From Mimachlamys varia (lineage: Eukaryota; Mollusca; Bivalvia; Pectinida; Pectinidae), in the NCBI GenBank assembly GCA_947623455.1, contig OX392535.1, positions 42,122,688-42,186,687 of the forward strand: DNA of 64,000 nucleotides, in the 5' to 3' direction. Below the pieces are notes generated by a model. The model was not told the origin of the DNA. It searched no databases and saw nothing but the letters and a program-made list of their open reading frames with translations. How positions within the stretch are numbered: the stretch's first letter is position 1; each line of letters opens with the position of its first letter. The translations under genes were made by a program, and so were the position numbers. Positions 44,905 to 57,444 of this stretch are shown piece after piece.

Positions 44905-47250
44905 TCCCGTACATTGTTAAAGGAAGGTCCGAGTCGTGCCATTTTTGTATTGAAAGGTCACCGATATAATTGTGTACCGTAGGTGTTATGAGCATTTAAA
45001 GAGTGTCCCTTATGTCCTTCCACAAGATAGTCATTAACAGGCGTTTGTTTAATCCGTTTTGACACCAATCAAATTGGTCCGGCCCCCATTAAATATTAAT
45101 GAATGACCAAGTTGAATACTGTTATTGACAGGATTGGTCAAAATCCGTACATATTTAAGAAATATTTACGTCTCGAAAACCACCTGTTCAACTGAACACA
45201 GGAATTGTCCGGAATATCATGTTCATGATTAATTCATAAGCCGGACGCCCCTTATATACATAGATAGCTATATACATACTTTCATTGCCATAATTTTAGA
45301 ATTACGTTTCGTTCAGTTGCAAATATAGGCACTTTGATCAAGTGACAGGAAATGACCTCGACCTTTGTGAACTTGAACTCCGTTACGGAAATCTTTATTC
45401 ATCGTAAACTTTAATAATCAACATATACCACGGCCTCTCGGCTTGATAATGTGATTGAATCGGTATGTTTTATTTGGCAGTATCAAAGGTGATCAGCCAT
45501 CGATCGAAGTTGTGTCTTTCTTATCCGTTATAAATAGCGCTTCATCAAATTTGCTTCTTTTTTTAACTCAATGTTATATTAACGCCTTTTTTGTTTAAGA
45601 TCTTTTCATATACTTGTACATATATATATAAGCAATTATTAACATGTGTTAATTTAGATTTTGCTTTAAAAATAACCTAATAATCTCTTATGAGGTAAAG
45701 GTGCTTTTCATTTTCATTCTAGCATCCGGTATTTTAACCAGTGAAAAGACAGGTTACAAATTAGCCCGGTTCCTTGACACATGCGGAACTAAAAATTGAC
45801 AATGTGTAATATCGGAAGCCGTTGATTTACTTGATGACTTCTCTAACGACAAAATGAAGCCATTCTTTCCGCCAGGAGTAAATTAGTTTTAATTAGGAAA
45901 CGCTTTAGACAATTATCTTCGCTAATGAAAAATGATCCAACAAAACTTCAAAAGTACATTTGACAATTGCTAACAAATACCAGCTCATTCACGGGCAGAA
46001 TCGTCTGATTAAACATGAATTAACCAGGCGTATGTGTGAATTTGACCACTGTCACGGACATTTGAAGTGTAACCTGGCGTTACACAATGGCCATTGAAGG
46101 TTGGTCAATGGTTTGATGATGACCAGCTGAGTATTGGTTTTAGTTATAAGCTTATCAAACGTTGACCAGCGTGAACCTGTAAGCTCTCCGCTAGACAATG
46201 AAACGCTGTATTTGAGCGAAGGACAAGTACAAATGAATAAACATGATAAGGGGAACGTAATTGGACGTCTACGGCTTCCGAAAAGTCATTGAAACATCAA
46301 TGAGGAAAGCAAACATAAATATGTCACTTAAAGTAATTGAAGCCTTTGTTAATTTATTAATTAACATATCTGTTTTTTTTTACATAGGGCGAATTGTCTT
46401 TTAAGTAGTATTGTGATCTCGGTGAGATCTGATAATTATTTCTTCGCACCTGAATGATCATAATCCTGACCGTTAACTATAATAAAGAAGGCGGGGTCAA
46501 CTGGACACGTGTACAACCTTTGACCTTTTGATAAAGCATTCGCAAATCCGAATAATAATGGAGACATGGTTCAAAGTCCTGACACTAATAGGTATTACAT
46601 CGTTGTACCTCGTCGGTAAACAAATACCATCGAGATGGTTACTCCGTATAATGAACTCTTAAGTCGTTTCCACAGACCTTAGGTTTGCTATCAAGATGAC
46701 GAAACATATGGACGTCATTACAGAAACGAAGGAAAAAACTACGAATTAATGGTAGTAAACTTTCCACCACATAACTGGCTTAAAATCTCCCAGTTGCTTG
46801 AAAGCAATAAAATGGCTAACACACAGGCATTAATTGTTCCTTATCGTTCCTGAGCAAAAGTAAAGAAGCGTACTCCAAAAAAACTGTAATGGGAGATAAA
46901 AAAAAGCATTTAATAAATTGGTCAAAATTACTCCGGAACAATTATGCCACAGCCATACACTGGGAATCAATACGATAATTGCTGAAAAAGAAAACCCCCA
47001 ACACAAAAAAACAACTGCCTCGTTCTTCAAGGCTATTGTGTAAAGAGCTTCCGGTTAATGGGCGATGGTAATGTGCAGATGTGTATCAGGACAATAATTC
47101 CGGAATCTCATAAAACGTCTCCTTTGGTTTAGTCTAAATGCAAAAACAGGAAAGAAACATCTCTAATGTATAGTAAACAATGACGACACTTTGTGATCGT
47201 GTTGACCTTTGACCCGTGCTACATAAGAAGACGAGGAAGCGTTTTTTTCT
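44905..47250. other. Noncoding block with clusters of homeodomain-type words
   Basis: No exon recognised. The stretch is unusually free of repeats and holds many ATTA/TAAT and related words (TTAAATATTAATGAATGACC, TGATTAATTCATAAG, TTTTAATTAGGAAACG, TTGTTAATTTATTAATTAAC), plus AACAATGG-like and CAGCTG words. This composition is seen in enhancers of developmental genes, but also follows from AT-richness. Cross-species conservation would be the test. Confidence 0.2.
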
Positions 47251-47802
47251 CTACTATTTTCTGTACGACAGATTATAGATATACTGTAACTCCGAGCGTT
47301 TCAGAGATACAGAAAAGGGGCACATGTACATGCAAATGCAATTTATAAATATATAGTTTCTTCTAAATCCAACAAGGAAGTCCAGACATCTATTCATTGT
47401 ATCATGTATAATCTGTTTATCTCGATAAAATAAAAAAAGAGTCGGCCAAATGTATGAATATGCATTAAGATGTCTCATGATTCCTTTAACTTATCTTACA
47501 AAAGAAAAAACAAATCATTACATCAATGCAATTATGAAATATTTATCAATTATGGACTTTTGATGAGGTCAATACGTTACTGTACTGACCCGAAAAAATC
47601 AAATAATAACCGAGGGCGAAGCGCGACATGACCCCGATGTAAGCCTGATGTCAATATTTTTTTATATTACTAGTTTGGTATGACACCATATTGATCGAAT
47701 CAAAGGTCCTTAGTTTTATATCAGATATAAAAGTTGTTTGCAAAAGACTTAAATTGCATTATATCTATCTCGATAAAGCATGAAACTTACAATGGGGCAC
47801 TG

Positions 47803-47827
47803 TGACGTCACAATGACTAAGACGTCG
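47803..47827. promoter_or_regulatory. CRE pair (TGACGTCA and AGACGTCG, 17 bp apart)
   Basis: TGACGTCA at 47803 and a one-to-two-mismatch partner AGACGTCG at 47820, joined by CAATGACTA. The same arrangement and a similar spacer occur at 55231, 59366 and 62574. Confidence 0.4.
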
Positions 47828-50190
47828 TCAACCCAATATTGACTCGATCGGTGTTTCTAAAAGTAGAAACACCAGGTTGATATAAAAAAATACAGACCTC
47901 CACGTGACCATATTTAAGTTGATGAGAAATGAGGAAAATCGGACCATATCTAACAGCCCTGATACATTGACACAATATATATGGAAATAGCATAACGATA
48001 GTGCTGCACACAATTCATCAAGGATAGAAATCCCGTATACGCGTATTGAACTATCATTCTGAAAATCCCCTGATATGAACATGAAAAACGTTTTTCGCGT
48101 TAGGGTGAATTTGAATATTTCTCCTTGTGTTGCTCTATTACCACTGAACACCAATGTCGTTTAACTTTTACTGCTGTGGGAATGCACATCACTAGACGAA
48201 ACCTACATTCCCTTGTAAAATACGTACAAATGTATATATCATATGCGATGTTCATTTTAGAGATATTGTATACATTGTGAACGAGTTTCCTGTCTGCAAA
48301 GTAAGTAAACATAGTCACAATTTTACAGCGGAATAAGAATATCGTTTACATGGCTAGAATTGCTTTACACCATTACGCGCAATATGTGTGTGATTACGGC
48401 TCAAGTCAAATGGCCTGGAATGGGGCCCCAGGGCGGGGAATATAATGTTAGCACAGACACTCATTATGGGCTACTAAGGGGGCACTTAAACGATTATAAT
48501 TCTTTACAAGTAGCACGATGAACACAAAAATAATCACAAAATGTACTCCGCTAGTGCAGATAGAGGACTGTATTACATCTTTCTCATAAAGAATTCATGT
48601 TATGGTTAATGATAACTTCTGTGGTTGTAATGTAGAATTTTAGTGAGGTGGGTTTTTTAACAATTACAATGTTGCCACATGTGGTGAAAGAAACTCTCGC
48701 CTTTTTGGAATATAAATGATGGATAAATATTAACAATTGATATTTTCGAAACGTTTACGGAAAAAGAGTCCGTAATGTTTATCAGGTCAATTAAACTAAC
48801 AATACAGGGAGAAAACCAGCGTACCTCAAATTCGAAGGTAACACATGTGAATGTGTTTCATTCTAATTATGGTCATGCTATTGTTCCATTTTTAGAGGCA
48901 TAGTATTTATTTGTTCCTAACGTGTGTCCTTCAGTTATAGTGTATGGGTTCTTGTTTTGGAGGGAGGGGGGGGGGGGGGGTCAATGTCGTCCTAACAGCC
49001 AAGGTCATTAAAAAAGGCTATATGGAAGCCACCACCGGAAATGAAGATAAAGTAAACAGGGCAAGAAAATGCATTGTCGTAAACAGTACTAAACGCCAAT
49101 AAAACTAATCTACGCCAAAATGAAATAAACATTCACTCCCCAACGACACGCGATTAAATCTTCTGTCTATCGTCTCAATGCCATTCCATATCACGTGATA
49201 CAGAGTAGGACCAATGAGATTGCACAGAAACAAGTAGGTCATGGATGCAAAACTCCACCAGTTTTAATTAACAAATCTTCCTGCAGTATGTAAACTAATG
49301 AACTATAGATGCAAAAACCGTTAACAGCAAATAAGCCAGACTCGAGGTATGTGTTCTACGTAATTTCAATTTCCATCTGACCTAGATATGTACAGTTTGT
49401 ATGTACATGTACTTTACATAACATCCTTGACCAGTTGACAATCCTACTTACACAGTTAACGTCCGATTGGTTTTGGGCGCAATTTATCAATTTTTTTGAA
49501 GATCGTCTTTTTAAACCCAAGTTAATTAATGTGAAGATGCGCAGAACGATGAAATGATAATTTGTTAGTGTGCATCTTTGTTGTAAGGATGCATTGCCCA
49601 CCGTTTTATACAGACCAAACAACCCGAAAACTTAAGTATGATGCTTCCCTGACCTTTAACCTTTCTATCATTAAGGTGTGTGTAGCACATGCGAGTCTTG
49701 ATAACATTGGGTAAGTCATAAAACCCGTGCTTCATTGTTCGACCTTTGGAGAATCTGTACACATAAACATCTCAGTATGCAAAGGCCAAATATAACATAA
49801 ATACTGTATAATTAGTCATTATTTACCCAACAGTACAAGCCTTTGAAGTTTGTTGGTCGGCAAGCTGGGCGTGCACTAGCGATTCAAACTTTTCTATTTG
49901 TTTATAGATGCAGCACGAAATAGTAATGAAACTTACTGTTTCAGCTCAACGGTTAATTTGGTTAAATATCAATGTAAAATATATTAATCAATACATATAC
50001 GACGTATAAGTATGTGTTGTAGTATAATTGTATTCATTATATAACACAGATCATTCTGAATTCCGAGACATCAGTTTTTACCTTGGTGGGAATTATTACG
50101 AAATTATCGCCGTTATGAAGCTTGTTCTATAAATGAGTCAAGAGGTATATACTAATAACACACTGTTACACTTGACTTCATTCTCTGTAT
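47828..50190. other. Noncoding stretch with a G15 homopolymer
   Basis: AT-rich with a poly(G) at 48966-48980. The minus frame at 47828-48154 (108 codons) has no domain or splice support. A possible start exon at 49689-49710 is discussed under rejected items. Confidence 0.35.
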
Positions 50191-50201
50191 GTCTGTACCC
50201 G

Positions 50202-50216
50202 CCCCTCCCCCCCCCC

Positions 50217-50251
<35 letters not shown>

Positions 50252-50253
50252 CC
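50202..50253. repeat. C-run and CT microsatellite
   Basis: A run of C (50209-50217) passes into CT repeats to about 50253 with one TTT interruption. Confidence 0.95.
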
Positions 50254-50564
50254 TTTGTCTCGCGTGAGTTTTTACCAATGACCAATCTGTTTTGCCCCCT
50301 TTAACCTTTTGCTGTCTTCTGCCCAAATAAAATCTTCTTAGCAATGAATACAATGTATATGAAGAAATTAAATAATATTTAGTATCATTCTGTCATCTTT
50401 TGTTATTGTGTCTAAACATTTCGCGTAATTTGTTTTTCTGTCAAAAAAAATGTTCTGTACATATGTATCTTGCATTTGAATATTACGGTGTATCTATTCA
50501 TTCTAAAGTTTTGAGGTTTACAGTTTACTCATTAAGCTTGTCTTTAAAATCTTGAAAAAAAAAG

Positions 50565-50725
50565 ATAAGAGAATACCGAAGCGTTAACCCAACTTGAGTT
50601 CGAACTCAAAATCGATTTAACAACGAGAAAAAATATGAACAGAGGAAAGAATAACACAAACTTTTGTACAAAATAATAAGACCAGGTGTTCCGGAAGAGT
50701 GGACATTTTCTGTTTCATCAACAAC
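50565..50725 (+). repeat. GTTCCGG dispersed repeat, left arm of a foldback pair
   Basis: GAATACCGAAGCGTTAACCC, TTCGAACTCAAAATCGATTT, AAAAAATATGAACAGAGG, AATAATAAGACCAGGTG and TTCCGGAAGAGTGGACATTT follow the family order. It is mirrored by a copy in the opposite direction at 50998-51165. Confidence 0.7.
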
Positions 50726-50997
50726 AAAAAAGGGTCTAAAAGCTTATTAGTTTTGATACATGGTAATGTGTCTAGGGAAAATGGTTATACTATCATCGGA
50801 GTCTCCAAGACATGTTGGTCCTCATAATTACCCACCAATCAAAATGCTCACCTTTTTAGATAACCATTTAAACGTGTGTGTATGCCATTTTCCCCGTCTT
50901 CTCACAAGTTTCAAATATACCAAGTAGAAAGAATGAAAAAACCAATAGATAAAAACATCCCTGACCCTGTTAAATATTAACAGTATGTTCATGAATC

Positions 50998-51165
50998 AGA
51001 AGACGCTTACTCGTCCTGAACACCTGGTCTTATTCTCTTGTACTTTTTCGAGGGTCTCCATGAAAATATTTCCTTTGTTCATTTGTTGTTTCTAGTTTAA
51101 TCGATATTGAGTTTGGATTATGGTTTTGCTGACGCTTTAGTATTCTCTGGGTTTTTTAAGTAAGG
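50998..51165 (-). repeat. GTTCCGG dispersed repeat, right arm of a foldback pair
   Basis: Reverse orientation: AGAAGACGCTTACTCGTCC, GAACACCTGGTCTTATTCTC, TTGTACTTTTTCGAGGG, GTTTAATCGATATTGAG, GGTTTTGCTGACGCTTTAG. With the left arm it encloses about 270 bp of unique sequence (50726-50997), so the pair can fold into one large hairpin. Confidence 0.7.
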
Positions 51166-51488
51166 GATAGTATTACTCATCAAATTTATATTGGGTTATA
51201 TGATTCGGAGATGAATCATGGAAACAAAGGTTGTGAGACGGATGTTTGGAATCGCGTTGGTGATGGAAAAGGTGTTTTGGAAACTACGGGCTTAATTAGA
51301 TATACTTATGACCAATTATCGACGATATCAAAGGTTATCGGCGCAGTTATAATGACCAGAGTGTGTAATTCATGATAAAATGGATCTGTGTGTGGTACCA
51401 GTGTGTTGTACCTTGGTAGGAAAATGGAGCATTTCTACCGCAATTAATTGAAAGACAACGAACCACTGAAGGTTAGCAGGGTCGCGTA

Positions 51489-51938
51489 CTAGGCATGCAT
51501 GCCAACCACAGCTAGCGAATGCCCCTCTAGCGCGAACATTAGATGTGTCTTTGAATACTGAACGCAAAGAACATTTGGCAGAGGTCTGAAAGCGCGGCCA
51601 TCAAAACCGCACTGCCTTTTAGAAAAATCCCGGCACCTGATTTCATGCTTTTCTGATTGCTTGGAATGTTCGTCTAACTTAACCAAGTTTTTCTCCTCAA
51701 AAATAATTAGTTGTCTCGTTCTAGGGAACGTTTCGAAAGCTGAAGAGTGGCTTCGGTAGACCCAATATGCATTTTGTTTACGAGTTATGTCTTCCGTTTG
51801 AAGCGTATAGGTCAAGTTAGGCGAAACAGACAACAGCCATTTTCTTAAGGCATGGATGTCTGAGAACAGCACACACTTCAATACTCTACGGAAACATGTG
51901 CAGAAAGTGGTACCTGCATAGAAAAGGAACTCTGGCAA
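51489..51938 (-). CDS. 149-codon open frame, unknown
   Basis: The longest non-repetitive frame here, in a stretch of raised GC on the minus strand. It opens at a TTG, not an ATG, and reads MPEFLFYAGTTFCTCF, later LLSVSPNLTYTLQTEDITRK, HSKQSEKHEIRCRDFSKRQC and RPLPNVLCVQYSKTHLMF. There are eight cysteines and no recognisable domain. About two frames of this length are expected by chance in 64 kb at this composition, so coding status is open; it may be a fragment of a mobile-element protein. Confidence 0.17.
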   Translation of the reverse strand: MPEFLFYAGTTFCTCFRRVLKCVLFSDIHALRKWLLSVSPNLTYTLQTEDITRKQNAYWVYRSHSSAFETFPRTRQLIIFEEKNLVKLDEHSKQSEKHEIRCRDFSKRQCGFDGRAFRPLPNVLCVQYSKTHLMFALEGHSLAVVGMHA

Positions 51939-51949
51939 TCGTTAAATTT

Positions 51950-54220
51950 CTTAGTTAAGTTTTTCTTCTGTTCTCAACGCTAATCAAATAAAGGACTGGT
52001 GCAATTTGCTATACAAAATCAGATTTCGAGAGAAATTTCTGTAATTATAAACACAAAAGATTAATGTAAACGAATGATTCTTCGGCTAATCTGACGAAGA
52101 AAGAAGATTCAATCGAATTTATTTGGATTTTACATGTTTTCTTCTTTACAGAGATAGATTAGTTGAAGGTCATCTGCGTAATTACGTCACACGTGAAATT
52201 AATAAAGAGAAAAATCAATTTGAAAATTTAAGGGTGTAAATTTTAAACATAACATCTAATGCAATACACACACACAGTTTGAACATTTCCAAAAAAAGTT
52301 TTTGATTAAATAACTGTGGTTGGAATACAAAAATGAACGACAAAGCAGGCAACCTTGTCTGAGAAAAGCATTCTTAATACAATTTAGTACAGAATATCGA
52401 ATGGTCCTTTGCACAGCTTTCCAACACGTTCATTGAACATATTTTTTTTCAATTTCAACAAATCTTCGTTTCCATATATTTTTTCGAATCCATGTTTGTT
52501 TTTCTTTTCTTATTTATGAAAAGAATTACATTTCTTATTATAAAATGAGGAAATAACAGGATCTAAGGACCGATGGGTACATAATAATTATGATTGCTGA
52601 ATGATAACAAAAAGCAATAACATCAAGAACAAAAAGCAAACAAACAAGCAAAAGAATCGAGTTGACATTCTGTCTTTTTTCCCCATCCTAGAATAAGATT
52701 GATTTCAGTATGTATCTATCCACTATACAAACGTTATTCTGCAAACAGAAACCACTTATTACGTACATGTTCGTGTCATTTACTATTCAGATGTACAGGA
52801 AAGAAAACGAACATCAAATAGTGTGCTAGATGTTTATATCAAAATGTACTGATAGGTATAAAAAAGTATTATCTGTAATAGTAATACTGCAACCGTCCTT
52901 GAAATTCAAGGGGAATATACATAAATAAATAAATACATTTGTATACTGATGCATTTGATTTACATTTATAACATCGCTCGTGCTGACTTTAGGAAACAAT
53001 TTCGGGGATTTTTTTTTTTTTTTGGAATGTGGATAAATTTCAGGGTAGTTGCGAAAATGCAGAGTCACAGATGGTTTGCGTCTAGATAATTAATTAAGCG
53101 GACAATTACTATTTAATTAAAATTCGAAAATAAAACCGATTAGTTTCAATAGTATAATTACAGGTTCTAATTACAAAAAAAAAGTTTAAAAAATGGTCAG
53201 CTATTTAACATGTGCCGCTCTACAAAACCCGAAACGTTATATAAAGCCGGCAAGTTTGAATCGGCAAATACCGATTTTCAAAATACCTTAACGTTGCCTG
53301 GTCCCTATTTCCATGAACCATGTGTTCATAACTCTAAATTAGATATTTAAAACTATACTTAGAAACACGAAAGGAAACGCATTTCATAAAACAATGAAGA
53401 CAATTGAATAAATATCAAACTGACGATTTTGTTTCTCCCTCAGAAAAGGGGGGGGTCATCATTTGACGTAAACACTGGAATGACGTAAGGATGTTTAATT
53501 AATATAATTTTCACTATCAATACAGATGGTTTTAATACAGCTAGCAAACATTGCGGCATGATTTATCTGAATGTAGATACATGTATAAGTAGTTAGACCT
53601 TTTCCCAATGTTCGTACATATATGGAAATGCAAGATTTAGTACCGTTATAGTCCAGTAGGCTCCATAGAAAATCTAATCGACTTGCATTCATTCTGGCGT
53701 GAACATTGAACTATTACCTTTCATTCTTAATTTGGATGAATAAAATAGCGCAAAAGGTTGGCTAATGACGCCATTTTTTATACTTGTCAATCTGACGCTT
53801 GACTGTCCGCTTCAAATAACATTCCTAATAGCTTTAAAGCAAGCACTCGAAAGACTGCGAGTGTTAGAATACTGTTCCTTCGTTCCTTTGTACGATTATA
53901 TCAACGGAGGTTTACTATAGCGAGTAATTCTAGCGTGGTTGTGTGTGTACAGGTCTATTGTTATACATACTGTCAATATTTTCCTATTTTCCCTTTGGTC
54001 TAATTCTGACTAGATTCACATCGATTACACATTGTCAATATTTTTCAAACTTTTATGAATCATTTTAAACAACATCTGTTTGAACCTAAATGGTCTAACT
54101 CATGACAAAGAACACGGAAACATTTGCCGATGTTTGATATTTAATCCAGCTTAAAAATGATTTCTCTTGTTTGTTGTTAACATATCTTGCCATTCAGCTG
54201 ACGTTATTGAAATACAAGGT
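51950..54220. other. Noncoding stretch, nothing recognised
   Basis: AT-rich with a CA microsatellite scrap (52265-52277) and a poly(T) at 53009-53023. No supported exon or element. Confidence 0.45.
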
Positions 54221-54224
54221 GAAT

Positions 54225-54330
54225 TGAATTGAATACAACTTCAAATGAAAGATTTTCACAGAGAATCTTGAAACAATACACGAGAATAAGACTAGGTGTT
54301 CCGGAAGATTAAACATAATTACAGTTCACT
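54225..54330 (+). repeat. GTTCCGG dispersed repeat, truncated copy
   Basis: AATACAACTTCAAATG, CAGAGAATCTTGAAACAATA and CACGAGAATAAGACTAGGTG then TTCCGGAAGATTAAAC: the central part of the family only. Confidence 0.6.
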
Positions 54331-55225
54331 AAACCGCAGCATATTTAGATTCGGTAAATAAACAACAGATGCCATTTATACTATATTTTTGCTTTGTAAT
54401 GACCACAGTTAATGTGGTTATCCTAACTCGCTAGCATAGATAACACACATTCAAAGTGTAAAAAACAGTGTAAATAATGTTAGATTAATGAAGATAAAGA
54501 TTTTTTTACTTCGTGTATAATTAAGATATTTTTTTTGTCAATTTAATTTCTTTTTAACTTATTTAAATACACACTTTTAACAACAGTTAAGTTAAAAATA
54601 TCTTTTTAATTGGAAGTTTTTAATAAATAATCCCGTACTCCGCGAACTAATTAGAAATTAAAATTATATTTTGTATTCGCCAAGGCGCTCCGATTTAGAT
54701 GATCAAGTTATATGTACATTTACATCTATGGAAATAGAGCGCTTCTTCAGTAGTGGTCTATACATTGTATTTACGCTTAATTGATTTCTGTACGATCAGT
54801 TATTATGCATATATGTGTACTTAACAAATACGATATATTTGCTTTCGTTTCCAATCCGTGCTTAAAACTGTTTATTTTGATTTTGCCATCAAATCTTTCC
54901 TTTTTGATATAGAAATTGTGTAATTGACATAGCGTTAGGATATGTCATCCTTAGTAAACATCGTTATTGGTTTTTAAACAGGAACCGATTAGAATGGCCT
55001 TACTTCAATAGTTTGATATTTACGTGCGCGTGCAGCGCTAGGCTTTAGGACTCGAGTTCGTGCTAAACATGCAGTATACAAGCAACTTAATGAGTAAAAT
55101 TTAATCAAAATTAGTATTTACATATGTTTGTTGTTTGCTAAAGATGAACAATACATACGCATAATACATTTATAAAAAATATTGGTATTCTAGCGTTGCC
55201 TATTACGCATATACTCAATAAACGT
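54331..55225. other. Noncoding stretch, very AT-rich
   Basis: Long A/T runs, especially 54440-54680. No gene or element seen. Confidence 0.45.
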
Positions 55226-55230
55226 GTTAG

Positions 55231-55255
55231 TGACGTCACAGTCTTTATGACGTCA
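55231..55255. promoter_or_regulatory. CRE pair, two exact TGACGTCA 17 bp apart
   Basis: TGACGTCA at 55231-55238 and 55248-55255 with the spacer CAGTCTTTA. The best example of the paired arrangement found four times in the window. Confidence 0.45.
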
Positions 55256-55259
55256 GTAT

Positions 55260-55975
55260 GGAATAAAAACAAAATTGCTGACTGAATTGACTGAATCGAG
55301 GATATATTCTAAAGATGTCATAAGAAAAAAACAATAGAACGGATTTAAAAAATGTTTGCCAAGATTTAATAAGGCAATTCAAGCATTGAATTATCCTACG
55401 CTTCTAGAACATGAACATCTGGCTTATGAATACCAGGTCTTAAAATAAGTACATTCCGTACAATTATCACTAAAAGATTGAAAGATTTCAAATCACGGTA
55501 TCTCCGAGATTGTTTATTCTGTCGTTTCTTTGAATAACCATGTGTCATAAAAGTGTTTGATACCTTTCCACAAGGAAACCAAGGATAGATTTTCCTCCAT
55601 TTTTTCAAATCATACAAAATCCGCTTGTTTTTGTTTAAGATCCATTTAAAATCTATATACGCTTTAAGAATGAAGTATTTGTTCTGCTGCGTTCATTGAT
55701 TAATGCGTACAAGTAGACTCCGTGTTATCAGCCCATGAGCCCCTCAATCATTGAAAGATGAGTAAACCGAAAATACTGGTATTCACGTTTGATTTTCCAA
55801 TACAAACATACTTTTATAACTGCTTGATTACACTTGGATTAAATTCAAATCATGTTCTATACAGATTGTTTAAATTTATTTATCTTAATCTGACGAACTA
55901 TAATCCGTCTACATTTCTTGTCAGGGATATTTGCTTTAATTTATTTTGTGTTGCTTCCTTTTAACTGCCAGTGTC
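55260..55975. other. Noncoding stretch with two short frames
   Basis: A minus frame at 55396-55617 (72 codons, KKWRKIYPWFPCGKVS) and a plus frame at 55758-55964 look mildly protein-like but lack splice support or a domain. Confidence 0.3.
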
Positions 55976-55981
55976 ATTTAA

Positions 55982-56158
55982 GGGCGTGCCAGGTTTTGGA
56001 GGTGGAGGAAAGCCGGAGTACCCAGAGAAAAACCGCCGACCTACGATGAGTACCTGGCAAATGTCCCCACGTGGGATTCGAACTCGCAACCCGGAGGTGG
56101 ATGGCTAGTGGTAGAATGTCAGGACACCTTAACCAAGCGGTCACGCCCCCTCTTGTCG
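55982..56158 (-). mobile_element. tRNA-derived SINE with conserved central domain
   Basis: Read on the minus strand from about 56155: GGGGGCGTGACCGCTTGG, box A (TTGGTTAAGGTGTC), box B (GGTTGCGAGTTCGAATCCC, plus 56072-56090), then a body ending with GGTACTCCGGCTTTCCTCC (plus 56009-56027) and AACCTGGCACGCCC. The GTACTCCGG domain is shared with the element at 56546 and the scrap at 57450. Confidence 0.8.
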
Positions 56159-56545
56159 AGGAATTTCAGGAATATTTATCCCAAACCCCAATATCAGGTA
56201 TGCAAGTTGTCCTTTGGAACAGAAAGAACCTTCTTTATTTCTTTAGTGGTCCTTGAAGACTGGTCTAATTGTTTCCAGAAATTACTATTTTTATCTAAAT
56301 TCTAATTCAGAGCGAACAATTATTTGAGTCGCAGAATTCTTGTATAGTACTGACTTACAATGATGAAAGTAAACAAAGGATCTATTTTGGTCTTGTTTGT
56401 CGAAGGTCATGGTCGGTGTCGGTGTGAGATGCCCAAAGAAAGAGTGACTACTACAAGCTAAACATTGGTGTTTGGCTAACCTGAAGAGTGGAGAGTATCA
56501 TTTGGAATGGCTGTATATATATTTTTCCTTGTCCGGATCATAGCT

Positions 56546-56812
56546 TTAAATATAAATATAAACTTTATTTATCGTACAATTATGTTACAAGCCATCCAAC
56601 TTATATTAATCACTCTTGTTGGACCGTATGTTATTAACTTAGCGCGCGAGGGGTCTTAATAATGGGAGAAAACCGGAGTACCCGGAGAAAACCCACGCGG
56701 TCGAGCAGGTGACCCCATTCAATTTCACGTCCGGTCGAGGAATCGAACACCGGACACTTTGGTGAAAGGCAAGTGCGCTATCCACTGCACCACCCGACCA
56801 CCCTACGTCAAC
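56546..56812 (-). mobile_element. Near full-length tRNA-derived SINE
   Basis: Minus strand: head GGGTGGTCGGGTGGTGCAG, box A (CAGTGGATAGCGC), box B (GGTGTTCGATTCCTCG), body CGCGTGGGTTTTCTCC followed by GGGTACTCCGGTTTTCTCCC, and a tail with TGGATGGCTTGTAACATAA and ACGATAAATAAAGTTT down to a TATATTTATATTT repeat at 56546. All parts of a pol III SINE are present. Copies or scraps: 28967 (head) and 57450 (domain). Confidence 0.85.
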
Positions 56813-57056
56813 ATAGATTTAATATTGTACTAAAGAATATGTCTATATCAGGGTCCTCTGTGTACTACAGCGTTCAAAGGTCAGCGTCACTGTTACTATA
56901 AACAGAACTGTCAATTATGTATATATAATAAATATATACTGCCCCTGGTGGCTCTCTCATTTTATGTTAGGTGACCCAGTTTCCCTAAGACATCGTGCTA
57001 AGTCGTAAGGAATTGATTTATTACTTGTTAATCAATGTTATTATCTTCTGAATCAG

Positions 57057-57229
57057 TCCCCAACGACCAACTAGAGCGGAGAGAAAATGACATAGAAACA
57101 CCTACATCAAAGGAAACAAAGCCCCAACCGCGTGATTTTATCAAGGTCAATTATCGACCTTCTCTGCAGATTTTGTCACAATATTCAAAAGTAATAATTG
57201 ATAAAAACCAATTCAAATCCTTAAAGTAA
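57057..57229 (+). CDS. Candidate terminal coding exon, 57 residues, unknown
   Basis: An acceptor TTATTATCTTCTGAATCAG leads into an open frame that accepts phase 1: PNDQLERRENDIETPTSK, ETKPQPRDFIKVNYRPSLQ, then SQYSKVIIDKNQFKSLK and TAA. The first half is charged and polar like a cytoplasmic linker; composition differs from the hydrophobic, Ile/Phe/Tyr-rich random frames of the region. AATAAA follows 14 nt after the stop, with a T/GT-rich element beyond. A donor-like AAG|GTCAAT at 57146 is an alternative end. It may be the last exon of a plus-strand gene with exons at 101 and 27114 (all phase 1), which is inference. Confidence 0.3.
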
Positions 57230-57242
57230 AACCAGGAAATGA

Positions 57243-57248
57243 AATAAA
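57243..57248 (+). terminator. Poly(A) signal candidate
   Basis: AATAAA 14 nt after the TAA at 57227-57229, followed within 25 nt by CTTTTTCTTTGTTTCG and later GTTGTGATG, as in cleavage/polyadenylation sites. Confidence 0.35.
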
Positions 57249-57444
57249 GAAGGCTTTTTCTTTGTTTCGTTAGTCAAAGTTGTGATGATTTTGAGACTTA
57301 AAATGGACGAGTCCTGTTTTATTTGTTTTGTCTTATTCAAGGAAATATAACTTCTTCAATTTATATCAATCATCTTTATTTTATTGTGGAAAAAGTTCTA
57401 AAAGAATATGGACTTCTTGTAAGCCGCGATGTAAGTATAGCCCA

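Noticed and set aside
47828..48154. 108-codon minus ORF
   Set aside because: Phe/Leu/Ile-rich translation of AT-rich DNA; no domain or splice support.
49689..49710. First coding exon MRVLITL with a perfect G|GTAAGT donor
   Set aside because: Only 22 nt with no promoter or upstream support; a consensus donor alone is expected several times by chance.
52826..53068. 80-codon minus ORF with a Lys run
   Set aside because: The KKKKK stretch comes from the poly(T) at 53009-53023; no coding support.
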